Assembly: GCA_964415255.1 (NCBI GenBank) | Contig: CAYQAC010000008.1 | Location: forward strand, 3,410 to 67,409 | DNA: 64,000 nucleotides | Origin: JAHBVY01 sp964415255 | GTDB taxonomy: Bacteria > Myxococcota_A > Polyangia > Polyangiales > Polyangiaceae | Direction: 5' to 3' | Made by a program: the position numbers and the translations under genes | Notes under the pieces: generated by a model | Database searches by the model: none | Told to the model about the DNA's origin: nothing | The model's input: the letters and a program-made list of their open reading frames with translations, nothing else | In this document: piece after piece, positions 43,418-51,923 of the stretch | How the letters are laid out: each line of letters starts with the position of its first letter | Numbering within the stretch: the stretch's first letter is position 1

Positions 43418-44725
43418 TCAGTGCCCTGGCTCGGGCTCCGGCTCCTCGGGGCTCTGGGCGCTCTCCGCGGCGACGCGACGGATCAGGCGCCCCACGGTGA
43501 GGCCCTGCACCACCACGCTGAAGATCACGATGAGGTAGGTCACCGTGAGCACCGCGGCGCGTCCGTCGAACTCAGGCAGCTTCATCGCCAGCGCCACGCT
43601 CACCCCGCCCTTGAGCCCGCCCCAGGTGAGCACCCGGATGGCGCCGGTGTCGATGCTGCGGCGTGACCGGAGCACGAGGATGGGCAAGCCCACCCCGACC
43701 CAGCGCGCGAACAGCACCACGACCACCAAGATGCCGCCCGCCTGAAGGTAGAGCAGCCGCGAGTCGATCGCGAAGATTTCCAGGCCGATGAGCAAGAACA
43801 GGAGCGCGTTGAGCGTCTCGTCGATGAAGGTCCACACGACGTCGAGGTCGCGCGCCGCGCGCTCGCTCAGCGCGTGGCGCCCGCGGTTGCCGATGAATAG
43901 GCCTGCGACGACCGCGGCGAGTGGCGCCGAGACGTGCGTCTTCGAGGCGATGAGGCCGATCGCGAACACGGTGGCGACGGACACCAAGATCTCGAGGCTC
44001 GGCTCATCCATCGTGCGCAGCGTGCGTGCGCACACCCAGCCGGCGCCCAGGCCGAGCGCGACCCCGCCCACCACCTCTTGCACTAGGAGCCCGCCCACCT
44101 TGAGCGGGCTCATCGCCTCCTCCGTGGCTTCCGCGCTGCCCGTCGCCATCGCGACGCCAATGCCGAGCAGCACCGTGAACACCACCACCGCGGTGCCGTC
44201 GTTGAACAAGCTCTCGCCTATCACCTTGGTCTCCAGGCTCTTCGGCGCCTTGGCGGCCTTCATGATGCCGAGCACGGCGATCGGATCCGTGGGGGAGATC
44301 AAGGCGCCGAACGCGAGGCACCACACCATGCTGATGGGCACGCCCAGCTGATGGAACACGAAGTACGCCGCGATGCCTGACACCGCCGTACTGATCAGCA
44401 CGCCGACCGACGCCAGCGTGACGATGGACGCGTAGTGCTGCTTGAGGCGACTGAGGTCGGTGTGGAGCGCACCCGCGAACAAGAGCAAGGTGAGCATCCC
44501 GGTGAGGACGGTCTCCGCAAAGTTGATCGAGAGCACCGCCTCCCGCGCCACCCCCGCCAGCTTCCAGCTAGGGACTAGCTGGTCTACCCCGAGTACCGCC
44601 AGCGACGCGAGCAAGCCGCTCAAGAGCAGGCCGATCGCGAATGGCAGCTTCAAGAGGTGGTAGTTCAGGAACCCGAAGGTCGCGGCCAAGATCAGCAAGA
44701 TGGCGGTGGCGTTCAGGATCTCCAT
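43418..44725 (-). CDS. NhaP/CPA1-type Na+/H+ antiporter
   Basis: 435 residues, about 12 membrane helices. Characteristic motifs: LAFGALISPTDPIAVLGIMKAAKAP (ion-binding TD segment) and IGESLFNDGTAVVVFTVLLGI (ND motif), AVVAGLFIGNRG. It exchanges Na+ or K+ for protons across the inner membrane in pH and ion homeostasis. The start at 44725 is the first Met of the first helix (EILNATAILLILAATFGFLNYHLLKLP). The C-terminal tail is short and acidic (EEPEPEPGH). Family assignment is secure; the ion is not. Confidence 0.93.
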   Translation of the reverse strand: MEILNATAILLILAATFGFLNYHLLKLPFAIGLLLSGLLASLAVLGVDQLVPSWKLAGVAREAVLSINFAETVLTGMLTLLLFAGALHTDLSRLKQHYASIVTLASVGVLISTAVSGIAAYFVFHQLGVPISMVWCLAFGALISPTDPIAVLGIMKAAKAPKSLETKVIGESLFNDGTAVVVFTVLLGIGVAMATGSAEATEEAMSPLKVGGLLVQEVVGGVALGLGAGWVCARTLRTMDEPSLEILVSVATVFAIGLIASKTHVSAPLAAVVAGLFIGNRGRHALSERAARDLDVVWTFIDETLNALLFLLIGLEIFAIDSRLLYLQAGGILVVVVLFARWVGVGLPILVLRSRRSIDTGAIRVLTWGGLKGGVSVALAMKLPEFDGRAAVLTVTYLIVIFSVVVQGLTVGRLIRRVAAESAQSPEEPEPEPGH

Positions 44726-44848
44726 TGTGCGCTATGGATCTTCAAGGAGGGGCCGCGGCGCAAGGCCGCAGCGCGCTTTTTGCGCAGACGGGTTTCCACA
44801 GGCTTTTTTTAGGCTTTGCGCGGCTGTGAGCCAGCGCGCGGCTGTAGA

Positions 44849-44877
44849 GCGCGGTGCCGTCCAACCCCCAAACCCCG
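44849..44877 (+). repeat. C-rich upstream element, copy 5
   Basis: GCGCGGTGCCGTCC then AACCCCCAAACCCCG, between antiporter and rel. This copy faces the rel 3' end rather than a start, the one clear orientation exception. Confidence 0.7.
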
Positions 44878-44898
44878 TGAGTCTGCGTGTTCATGTAG

Positions 44899-44920
44899 GG
44901 GCAGGCCTCGGTGCCTGCCC
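44899..44920. terminator. Perfect hairpin after rel (TAGGGGC-type repeat)
   Basis: Arms GGGCAGGC / GCCTGCCC with loop CTCGGT, preceded by GTAGG. It lies 20 bp past the rel stop. It resembles dispersed TAGGGGC...GCCC palindromes and may serve as a terminator. Confidence 0.5.
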
Positions 44921-44940
44921 AACGTGGGCGCGCCTGGCGC

Positions 44941-47376
44941 TCAGACGCGGTCCACTGAGACCACGCCGCGCACGCGCTGCAGCGCCTTCATCACGCGCTT
45001 CAGCTGCTCCAGATCCCCCACCATGAAAGTGAAGATGTTCTGGGCGCGGCCGTCATCCGTCGCTCGACAGTTCGCCTCACTGATGTTGATCTTCTGGGCG
45101 CTGAAGGTCTCGCTCACCGTCGCCAAGGTGCCCGGCGAGTGCTGGGTGGGCNNNNNNNNNNGCGGGTCGCTCGGCTTCGGCTCGCCTCCCGGCTTCGGCT
45201 CACCCTCCAGCGGTACGGGGGTGGCGCAGCCGCCGATGTCCCGGCTCGCGTCCCCCTTGGCCCGGCCCGCCTCGTTGAGCTGGTTCAGGTCGGCGCAGAC
45301 GAACGTGAAGACGTTCACGGCCTTGCCATCGTCACTCGCGCGACACGTGGCTTCGCTGATGTTGATGCTCATCTGGCTGAAGGTCTGACCGACCGTCGCC
45401 AAGATGCCCGGCGAGTGCTGGGTGGTCACGCGGATCTGCACCGGGCGCTGCACGCCTGCGCGCGTGTCCCAGCTCACGTCGATGCGGCGCTCTGGGTCGG
45501 TGTCGAAGGCCTTGATGCAGTCCCGACGGTGGATGGTGACGCCGCGGCCGCGGGTGATGAAGCCGATGATGGGGTCGCCCGCGACGGGGCCACAGCACTT
45601 GGCGTAGCGGATCAGGATGTCGTCGATGCCGCTCACGCGGATCCCGGCGTTGTCGCGGCGCGTGACCTTACGCACCAGGCTCTCCACCATGGAGGTCTTG
45701 AGCTCCTTGGGCGCGGCCTCTTCACCGCCGGTGCGCTGCTTCACGAGCTGCACCACCTCATAGGCTTGCAGCTTGCCGTAGCCGATGGCGAGCAAGAACT
45801 CCTCCTGCGTCCCCAGGCGGTAATGGTCGATGAGGCGCCTGAGCTCCTGCTCGTTCTTCAAGAGCCGCGTGAGGCTCATGCCCGCGCTGTGGAGCTCCGT
45901 CTCCAAGAGCTCGCGCCCCAGCGCCAGGCTCCGGGTGCGCTGCTCAGCGCGCAGGTAGCTGCGGATCCGCGTGCGCGCGCGGCTGGTGACGCAGGCGTCG
46001 AGCCAGTCGCGGTTAGGCTTCTGCGCGGGGGAGGTCATGATTTCCATGACGTCCCCGGAGCGCAGCTTGTAGCGAATGGGCACGATTTGCCCGTTGGCGC
46101 GCGCGCCGGAGATGTGATTGCCCACCTCGGTGTGGATGGAGTACGCAAAATCGATCGGGGTGGCTCCGCGCGGAAACACCTCCACGTCCCCCTTCGGGGT
46201 GAACACGTACACCTCGTCAGGGAATAGATCTATCTTGACGCTCTCCAGGAACTCCGCCGGATCCTTCAGGTTCCGCTGGTAGTCCGCCAGCTCGCGCAGC
46301 CAGTGGAAGCGCTCGGCGTCCTTCGGGTGGATGCCGCCGCTCACGCGCTCCTTGTATTGCCAGTGCGCGGCGACCCCGAGCTCGGCCACCCGGTGCATCT
46401 CGTGGGTGCGGATCTGCACCTCGATGCGCTGCCGCCCGGGGCCCACCACCGTGGTGTGGAGCGACTGGTACATGTTCGGCTTGGGCAGCGCGATGTAGTC
46501 CTTGAAGCGCCCGGGGATGGGCGTCCATTTGGAGTGGATGACGCCGAGGCAGGCGTAGCAGTCCGCCACGCTCTCCACGCAGATGCGGAAGCCGATGAGA
46601 TCATACAGCTTCTCGAAGTCGCAGTTGTTCTGCCTCAGCTTGCGGGAAATGGAGTGGATGTGCTTCGCGCGGCCGCTCACGTCGGCGCCGAAGCCCTGCT
46701 CTGCCAGGCGCGACTGGATGGTGCGGCACACGCCCTCAATGTACCGTTCGCGCTCCTTACGGCTCATGCTGAGCTTGCCCTTGAGGTCCTCGTAGGCGAC
46801 GGGCTCGGTGTACCTGAACGACAGATCTTCCAGCTCGATCTTGATGCCGTGCATGCCCAGGCGGTTGGCGAGCGGCGCGTAGATTTCGATTGTTTCGCGG
46901 GCGATGCGCTCTTGGCTCTCGGGCTTCATGTGCTCGAGGGTGCGCATGTTGTCCAGGCGGTCACACAGCTTGACGAGCAGCACGCGGATGTCCTTCGACA
47001 TCGCGACCACCATCTTGCGGAAGTTCTCCGCTTGGCGATCCTCCTTGGAGGTGAAGTTGATTTGCCCGAGCTTGGTCACGCCATCAACCAAGTCCGCCAC
47101 CTCCCCGCCGAAGTCGCGGGTCAGCTCCTCCGTGGAGGTGTCCGTGTCCTCCACCACGTCGTGGAGCAGGCCTGCCACCACGCTGGCGGTGTCGAGCCGC
47201 AGATCTGCGATGATGCCGGCCACCGACGCCGGGTGGACGAAGTACGGCTCGCCGCTCTTGCGCGACTGCTCCCGGTGCGCCCACTGGGCGTAATCGTACG
47301 CCCGCCTGATGAGATCCACATCGGCGTTGGGGTGGTAGCTCGTGACTCGTTCGACCAGATCTTGCGCAGCCAGCAC
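44941..47376 (-). CDS. rel: Bifunctional (p)ppGpp synthetase/hydrolase with duplicated ACT domain
   Basis: About 811 residues. HD hydrolase (about 40-190, HDVVEDT), synthetase (about 250-370) with RFKDYIALPKPNMYQSLHTT; the RFKD motif marks a bifunctional enzyme rather than RelA. TGS domain VYVFTPKGDVEVFPRGATPIDFAYSIHTEVGN (about 385-450), then two ACT domains. The first (about 640-690) is truncated before its last strand, followed by a GEPKPGGEPKP linker, and a 10-N gap precedes the complete second (about 743-811, ending RGVVSVDRV). The copies differ at many sites, so this is real duplication rather than an assembly repeat. GTG start; stringent-response control enzyme. Confidence 0.93.
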   Translation of the reverse strand: MLAAQDLVERVTSYHPNADVDLIRRAYDYAQWAHREQSRKSGEPYFVHPASVAGIIADLRLDTASVVAGLLHDVVEDTDTSTEELTRDFGGEVADLVDGVTKLGQINFTSKEDRQAENFRKMVVAMSKDIRVLLVKLCDRLDNMRTLEHMKPESQERIARETIEIYAPLANRLGMHGIKIELEDLSFRYTEPVAYEDLKGKLSMSRKERERYIEGVCRTIQSRLAEQGFGADVSGRAKHIHSISRKLRQNNCDFEKLYDLIGFRICVESVADCYACLGVIHSKWTPIPGRFKDYIALPKPNMYQSLHTTVVGPGRQRIEVQIRTHEMHRVAELGVAAHWQYKERVSGGIHPKDAERFHWLRELADYQRNLKDPAEFLESVKIDLFPDEVYVFTPKGDVEVFPRGATPIDFAYSIHTEVGNHISGARANGQIVPIRYKLRSGDVMEIMTSPAQKPNRDWLDACVTSRARTRIRSYLRAEQRTRSLALGRELLETELHSAGMSLTRLLKNEQELRRLIDHYRLGTQEEFLLAIGYGKLQAYEVVQLVKQRTGGEEAAPKELKTSMVESLVRKVTRRDNAGIRVSGIDDILIRYAKCCGPVAGDPIIGFITRGRGVTIHRRDCIKAFDTDPERRIDVSWDTRAGVQRPVQIRVTTQHSPGILATVGQTFSQMSINISEATCRASDDGKAVNVFTFVCADLNQLNEAGRAKGDASRDIGGCATPVPLEGEPKPGGEPKPSDPXXXXPTQHSPGTLATVSETFSAQKINISEANCRATDDGRAQNIFTFMVGDLEQLKRVMKALQRVRGVVSVDRV
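45152..45161. other. 10-N assembly gap in rel ACT linker
   Basis: It separates the linker from the second ACT domain. Frame is kept; the true length is unknown. Confidence 0.9.
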
Positions 47377-47463
47377 AGTTTTGGGAGCGCGGGCGGGGGC
47401 CAGCGCCAGGGGGTGGGAGGTCTAAGGGTTCGCGCGCCTTCAGGGCGCAGAGGAGCAGAGCCA

Positions 47464-47487
47464 GGGGTTTTGGGGGTTTGGCACCGC
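47464..47487 (-). repeat. C-rich upstream element, copy 6 (rel promoter side)
   Basis: Reverse strand GCGGTGCCAAACCCCC then AAAACCCC, about 87 bp before the rel start and pointing to it. Confidence 0.75.
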
Positions 47488-47561
47488 TCTCATGAGCCCA
47501 AGCGCACAATCTAACACCGGCGCCCTGCGCGTCCAACCGCCGCACCCGTGCTGCGCCGTGC

Positions 47562-47567
47562 TAGCAG
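47562..47567 (+). promoter_or_regulatory. TAGCAG box 7 nt before hemW start
   Basis: TAGCAG, seven bases, then GTG at 47575. A near-consensus leaderless -10. Confidence 0.3.
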
Positions 47568-47574
47568 TCGCGGC

Positions 47575-48966
47575 GTGAGCCTCCCTGGCACAGCAGCCTG
47601 CTCCCCCCGCTCGGTTCAGGCGGCGCCGCTCGGCGTGTACGTGCACTTCCCGTGGTGTCTCAAGAAGTGCCCGTACTGTGACTTCCTCAGCGTGGCGGAG
47701 CCAGAGACCGCTAACATCCCCCACCAGGCCTACGCCGATCAGGTGCTGCGGGAGCTGGACTGGCGGCTCGCGGCGGGGCTGCCGCCTGGAGGTCAGCCAC
47801 CGGGCGCGGCGCTGGAGCTCCGCTCGGTGTTCTTTGGCGGCGGCACGCCCTCCTTATGGGACAGCGCGGCGCTGGGGCGGGTGCTCCGCGCGATCCTCGA
47901 GCGGCTGCCGTGGCGGGAGCCTCCGGAGATCACCGTGGAGTGTAACCCTACCAGCCTCGATCTCGAGCGCGCCAACCGCCTCGCGGACGTGGGCGTGAAC
48001 CGTCTGAGCCTCGGCGTGCAGGGGCTGGAGGATGCGCGGCTGAAGTTCTTGGGGCGGCTGCACGACGGCGCGCTCGGGCTCCAGGCGGTGGCGGACGCGG
48101 TGGCCTCGCGGGTGCCGCGGGTGAGCGCGGACTTGATCTTCGGGGTGCATCAGCAGTCGCCCGAGGCGGCGCGCGCCGAGGTGGCGCGGCTCGGGGAGCT
48201 GGGGGTCGAGCACCTGAGCGCCTACGCGCTGACCATCGAGCCAGGCACCCACTTCGGCGCCCTGGCGCGCAAGGGGAGGTTGCCGCTCTTAGCCGAGGAG
48301 TCCGTGGCGGACAGCTTCCTCTTGGTGGAGCAGGCGCTCTCGGAGCGCGGCTTCGAGCACTATGAGATCAGCAACTACGCCAGGCCCGGCGCCAGATCGC
48401 AGCACAACCTCGGCTACTGGCGCGGCGCACAGTACCTGGGGCTCGGGACCGGCGCTTGGGGCACGGTCAGGGTGCCTGAGGGTGTTGATACGGGGCACAC
48501 AGTCAGTGTAGCTGACGGAGTGGGTGAGGCGCGGGGCGCGGTCAGGGTACCTGATGGTGTCGCTGAGGGGCACACAGTCAGTGTAGCTGACGGAGCGGGT
48601 GAGGCGCGGGGCGCTGGGCGGCTCATGCGCTACCGCAACACGCCGTCTCCGGAGCGCTACCTCCGCGCTGATTTCAGCCAACTGGCCCTGGGGTGCATCT
48701 CAGAGGCGGTGAGTGAGCTGGAGGAGCTGAGCCCGGAGACGCAGGTGAGCGAGCGGCTGATGCTCGGCTTGCGGCTCGCGGAGGGCGTCGATTTAGAGCA
48801 GGTGGAGGCAGAGACGGGCGCCCAGGTGCTCACGGCTGAGCGGCGGCGCGCGGTGGAGCGGCAGCTCGACCGCGGGGGGCTTGAGTGGCTCGAGGGAGGG
48901 CGCCGCCTCAGGATCCCGCGCGCCGCCTGGCTCCAGGCGGACGCGGTGATCGCCGACGTGATGTAG
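47575..48966 (+). CDS. hemW: HemW-like radical SAM heme chaperone with repeat insertion
   Basis: About 463 residues. Radical-SAM cluster motif CLKKCPYCDF (CxxxCxxC followed by D-F, HemW rather than HemN), EVTVECNPTSLD-type SAM-binding strands, LSLGVQ and the C-terminal winged-helix region. Proposed to hold and deliver heme. Within the domain preceding GRLMRYRNTPSPERYLRA sits an in-frame insertion of two 25-residue units (48466-48615: VRVPEGVDTGHTVSVADGVGEARGA and a near copy), each containing GTCAG palindromes. Such an insert is not normal for HemW. GTG start at 47575. Confidence 0.9.
   Translation: MSLPGTAACSPRSVQAAPLGVYVHFPWCLKKCPYCDFLSVAEPETANIPHQAYADQVLRELDWRLAAGLPPGGQPPGAALELRSVFFGGGTPSLWDSAALGRVLRAILERLPWREPPEITVECNPTSLDLERANRLADVGVNRLSLGVQGLEDARLKFLGRLHDGALGLQAVADAVASRVPRVSADLIFGVHQQSPEAARAEVARLGELGVEHLSAYALTIEPGTHFGALARKGRLPLLAEESVADSFLLVEQALSERGFEHYEISNYARPGARSQHNLGYWRGAQYLGLGTGAWGTVRVPEGVDTGHTVSVADGVGEARGAVRVPDGVAEGHTVSVADGAGEARGAGRLMRYRNTPSPERYLRADFSQLALGCISEAVSELEELSPETQVSERLMLGLRLAEGVDLEQVEAETGAQVLTAERRRAVERQLDRGGLEWLEGGRRLRIPRAAWLQADAVIADVM
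48466..48615 (+). repeat. 75-bp tandem insertion in hemW
   Basis: Two in-frame 75-bp units, each with palindromes GTCAGGGTGCCTGA-type and GTCAGTGTAGCTGAC. They differ at about ten positions and add 50 residues. Confidence 0.9.
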
Positions 48967-48984
48967 GCGCAGCGAACGGTGCCC

Positions 48985-50655
48985 TCAGCCGAGGGCGAGC
49001 GCCTGGACGTCGCTCAGCGCGAGCCCATTCAACCCGATCAGATCCACCCCATGGCTCAGGAAGATGGAGGCCGCGCTCGCGCTCCGAGCGTCGCCGTGCT
49101 CGCTCAGCTCCCACTGGGCGTGCTCCACGAGGAGCGCCAGCGCCATGCTGCGCGCCAGGGTGAGCGCCGCGCGCCGCGCGCCCGCTTCAAACACAGGCGG
49201 CGTCCCCACGGCGCCCTTCAGCCAGGTGAGGGCGCGCTCGGTCGCCGCGATGGCAGCCTTAGCCGCTGTCGTCAGGCGCGCGTCCTGAGCCGCCTCCGCG
49301 TGGCCGCGCACCTTCTCCAGGAACAGGGAGGCCGCGTCCTCGCGCTGCAGGGCGCGGAAGGCCTCCAGGCTGAGCACGTTCGTGGTGCCCTCCCAGATGC
49401 TGAGCACCTGCGCGTCGCGCAGCAGCGACGGGAGCCCGGTGTCCTCAATGTAGCCGGCGCCACCGAAGCACTCGAGCACCTCGCTGGCGTGAGCCACCGC
49501 TTGCTTACCCGTCATCAGCTTGGCGAGCGGCTGCAGCACCGAGAGGACGCGGCGCTCGGCGTCTGGCAGCTCACTGGCCTCGGCGCGACCGAGCAGCCGC
49601 ACCTCCTCGAACACCAGCTGGAACGCCGCCTCATACTCGGCGCTGAGCCCCGCCAGGGTGTCCAGGTGGAGCGGTTTGTTGCTGAGCGGGGCGCCGAACG
49701 CCACCCGGCGCCGCGCGAAGTCGCGGGCGAGGGCGAGCCCCCGCCGCATGCCGGCGACCGACACCACCGCGTTCCAGGTGCGGGTGAGGTTGAGCATGCT
49801 CGCCATGTGGCGGATCCCTTGATCCAGGCCTGCGAGCGGGAGGGCGAAGGTGCCGTCCAGGGTGAGCTCAGCGGTGGGCAGGTGCCTGGTGCCGAGCTTC
49901 TCTTTGAGGCGGTTCACTGACAAATGATTGAGGCGCCCCGCCTCATCGCGCAGCTCCAAGAAGAACAGCGCGAGCCCGCGCCCGCCTGGCGGGTTGCCCT
50001 CGGGGCGCGCCAGGGTGAGCGCCACCTCGCTGGTGACCGCCGAGGTGAACCACTTGGTGCCGTACAGCCGGAAGCCGCCGTCCACGGCGCGCGCCACCGT
50101 CTCGCTCAGGCCCACGTCCGAGCCGCCCGTCTTCTCGGTCATCCATTGGCCGCTGGTCCAGGCCTGCTCCGGATCGCGGCTGATGAGGCGCGGCAGCACC
50201 CGCTCCTTCAGCGCCGGCTCCGCCATCAGCTCCAAGCTGCGCGCGGCGCCGTCGGTCATCGCGAGCGGGCAGCTGTAGGTCTGAGTGGAGGGTGCGAACA
50301 AGTACACCGACGCGAACTGCACCAGCCGCGAGTCACCGCCGTGCTCCCGTTCGTACGCTATACTGACGATGCCCTGCTCCGCCGCGACCCGCGCGTACTC
50401 GCGCCACGCCGCGCTGATCCCCACCTGATCCACCCGGTTGCCCCATGGGTCCCACTGGGTGAGCGCCGGCTCTGAGAGCCGATGTTCGATGCTCAGCTCG
50501 TAGAGGCGCCCCGCGGCGAGCTCACCGAGGTGCCGCAGGCTCGGCGTCACCTTGGCGTGCACCTCGGCGGGGAGGTGCCGCGCTAGGTAGCGGGTGAGGA
50601 CGCGATCGTCGTCGTACTGCGGCGCGAGCTGTGGGGGGGCCTGGATGAATTCCAT
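48985..50655 (-). CDS. Acyl-CoA dehydrogenase family flavoprotein
   Basis: 556 residues, longer than ordinary ACADs (about 380-400), in the range of AidB-type or long acyl-CoA dehydrogenases. It has the FAD-contact motif WMTEKTGGSDV, LYGTKWFTSAV, a RRVAFGAPLSNKPLHL segment and the C-terminal CFGGAGYIEDTGLPSLLRDAQVLSIWEGTTNV. It oxidises an acyl-CoA or related thioester, or acts in alkylation protection; the substrate is unclear. ATG at 50655 has TACATT 6 nt upstream. It is convergent with hemW and has no adjacent partner genes. Confidence 0.9.
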   Translation of the reverse strand: MEFIQAPPQLAPQYDDDRVLTRYLARHLPAEVHAKVTPSLRHLGELAAGRLYELSIEHRLSEPALTQWDPWGNRVDQVGISAAWREYARVAAEQGIVSIAYEREHGGDSRLVQFASVYLFAPSTQTYSCPLAMTDGAARSLELMAEPALKERVLPRLISRDPEQAWTSGQWMTEKTGGSDVGLSETVARAVDGGFRLYGTKWFTSAVTSEVALTLARPEGNPPGGRGLALFFLELRDEAGRLNHLSVNRLKEKLGTRHLPTAELTLDGTFALPLAGLDQGIRHMASMLNLTRTWNAVVSVAGMRRGLALARDFARRRVAFGAPLSNKPLHLDTLAGLSAEYEAAFQLVFEEVRLLGRAEASELPDAERRVLSVLQPLAKLMTGKQAVAHASEVLECFGGAGYIEDTGLPSLLRDAQVLSIWEGTTNVLSLEAFRALQREDAASLFLEKVRGHAEAAQDARLTTAAKAAIAATERALTWLKGAVGTPPVFEAGARRAALTLARSMALALLVEHAQWELSEHGDARSASAASIFLSHGVDLIGLNGLALSDVQALALG

Positions 50656-50661
50656 GCGGCG

Positions 50662-50667
50662 AATGTA
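50662..50667 (-). promoter_or_regulatory. TANNNT box 6 nt before ACAD start
   Basis: Reverse strand TACATT, six bases, ATG at 50655. One of the cleanest leaderless candidates. Confidence 0.5.
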
Positions 50668-50727
50668 CCGTCATCGCAGCCGCTGAGCGACCTCGAAGCG
50701 CCGCGCCGTTCTGTCGCAGGCGCACTA

Positions 50728-50796
50728 CGCTCTGTGCACCGCGCTCTGTGCACCGCGCTCTGTGCACCGCGCTCTGTGCACCGCGCTCTGTGCACC
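50728..50796 (+). repeat. 14-bp minisatellite, five visible units
   Basis: Unit CTCTGTGCACCGCG repeated perfectly into a 100-N gap; a partial unit resumes at 50897. The true copy number is unknown. Confidence 0.9.
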
Positions 50797-50896
50797 NNNN
50801 NNNNNNNNNNNNNNNNNNNNNNNNNNNNNNNNNNNNNNNNNNNNNNNNNNNNNNNNNNNNNNNNNNNNNNNNNNNNNNNNNNNNNNNNNNNNNNNN
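50797..50896. other. 100-N assembly gap in minisatellite
   Basis: Standard-size placeholder, so the array length is unresolved. Confidence 0.95.
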
Positions 50897-51091
50897 GCGC
50901 TCGGTGCACCGCGCTCTGGGCGGGGCGCGGCAGGCCCTGGGTGCTTCGGCTCCGCAATGGAGCGTGCCGGGCAGCGTGGTGCGGGCGCTGGGTTGCGCCT
51001 CACAGGGACGCCCAGCGTTCCCCAACCCCCCCCAAAAAAACAGTCAGTGATGCTGATGGACTAGGTGGGCGCTGCGAACCGTTTGACAACC

Positions 51092-51191
51092 GGCTCGCGC
51101 TTCAGGCAGCTTGGCTGACCGAACTTGGCGCTGACGTCTTCGCCTCGACGACGGGCTCGCGCTTCAGTCAGCTTGGCTGAGCGAACTTGGC
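51092..51191 (-). repeat. 39-bp direct repeat echoing a gene 3' end
   Basis: 51153-51191 (end of the membrane-protein gene) is copied at 51092-51130 with two mismatches, an offset of 61 bp, just past its stop codon. Confidence 0.85.
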
Positions 51192-51830
51192 GACCACCTC
51201 GTCGCTCTGGAGCACGCGCCTGGACCAGACGTAGAAGCCGAGCAGCACGGCGGCCCAGCCCACGGCGACCACCGCGCCCACGGAGAGACCGATGAGCATC
51301 GTGGCGCTCATGATGTCCTGGGCGTTGCCCGAAGTGGCAGGCATGGCGGACGAGATCTGCTCGGTGAAGCGCTGGAGCGCGCCGTAGCTGCGGATGCTGA
51401 TGAGCACCGTCCACAGCACCCTGAACGCAGTGAGCGTCATCACCAGCGGGATCGCCGTGTTCGCGAGCAGCACGCGCCCCCGTTCAAGACCGCGATGCGA
51501 GAGCCAGGCCGCGTAGGCGGTGAAGCCCTCGAGGCCGATCGTGACGAGGGCGAGCAAGGCGGCGAAGGCCGGCATCGAGACGTCGCGCAGATCTTCCATC
51601 ATCTGCTGCTGCGCCGCTGCGAACTCGGGCGTGAGCCCCGGCTGAGCTGGCGCGAGCGTGGCGGTGTTCACGACGGCGCCGAACAGCGCCGAGAACCCTC
51701 CGAGCACTCCCATCCCCGAGAACACAAGCAGCAGGATCACCACCAGGCTGAGGTGACGCGCGCGGCCTCCTGGCGCAGGCGGCGTCGTCGGGTTCACGGG
51801 GGGCGCGTAGACGTCTTCGGGTGTCGGCAT
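51168..51830 (-). CDS. Four-helix membrane protein of unknown function
   Basis: About 220 residues. A Pro-rich cytosolic N-terminus (PTPEDVYAPPVNPTTPPAPGG) precedes roughly four membrane helices: LSLVVILLLVFSGMGVLGGFSALFG, MPAFAALLALVTIGLEGF, ALIPLVMTLTAFRVLWTVLISI-type, and MLIGLSVGAVVAVGWAAVLLGFYVW. No conserved domain recognised. ATG at 51830 follows TAACCT by 7 nt. A C-rich element lies 42 bp further upstream, pointing at it. Its last 39 bp are echoed downstream. Confidence 0.72.
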   Translation of the reverse strand: MPTPEDVYAPPVNPTTPPAPGGRARHLSLVVILLLVFSGMGVLGGFSALFGAVVNTATLAPAQPGLTPEFAAAQQQMMEDLRDVSMPAFAALLALVTIGLEGFTAYAAWLSHRGLERGRVLLANTAIPLVMTLTAFRVLWTVLISIRSYGALQRFTEQISSAMPATSGNAQDIMSATMLIGLSVGAVVAVGWAAVLLGFYVWSRRVLQSDEVVAKFAQPS

Positions 51831-51837
51831 CCGCCGT

Positions 51838-51843
51838 AGGTTA
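51838..51843 (-). promoter_or_regulatory. TANNNT box 7 nt before membrane-protein start
   Basis: Reverse strand TAACCT, seven bases, then ATG at 51830. Candidate leaderless -10. Confidence 0.5.
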
Positions 51844-51871
51844 TCACGGCGCGGCTCCCTCAAGATCGGAC

Positions 51872-51898
51872 AGGGGGGCAGGGGGTTGGGCACCGCGC
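51872..51898 (-). repeat. C-rich upstream element, copy 7
   Basis: Reverse strand GCGCGGTGCCCAACCCCC then TGCCCCCCTG. It points to the membrane-protein gene 42 bp away. Confidence 0.68.
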
Positions 51899-51923
51899 TA
51901 GAGCAGCTCCGTGAAGGCTCGTG

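Larger units (their letters stand above)
50656..51167. other. Intergenic region with minisatellite and gene-end echo
   Basis: It contains a 14-bp minisatellite (50728-50796) interrupted by a 100-N gap, a degenerate C-rich element (51018-51042), and a 39-bp near-copy of the 3' end of the next gene (51092-51130). No protein gene supported. Confidence 0.7.

Noticed and set aside
49924..50475. Long forward-strand ORFs opposite the acyl-CoA dehydrogenase
   Set aside because: Shadow frames of a high-GC gene, as expected from GC3 bias; no homology or start signals.
50734..51064. Overlapping ORFs across the minisatellite (MHRALCTALCA)
   Set aside because: All three frames are open because the 14-bp unit lacks stops; nothing supports translation, and most residues are Ns.
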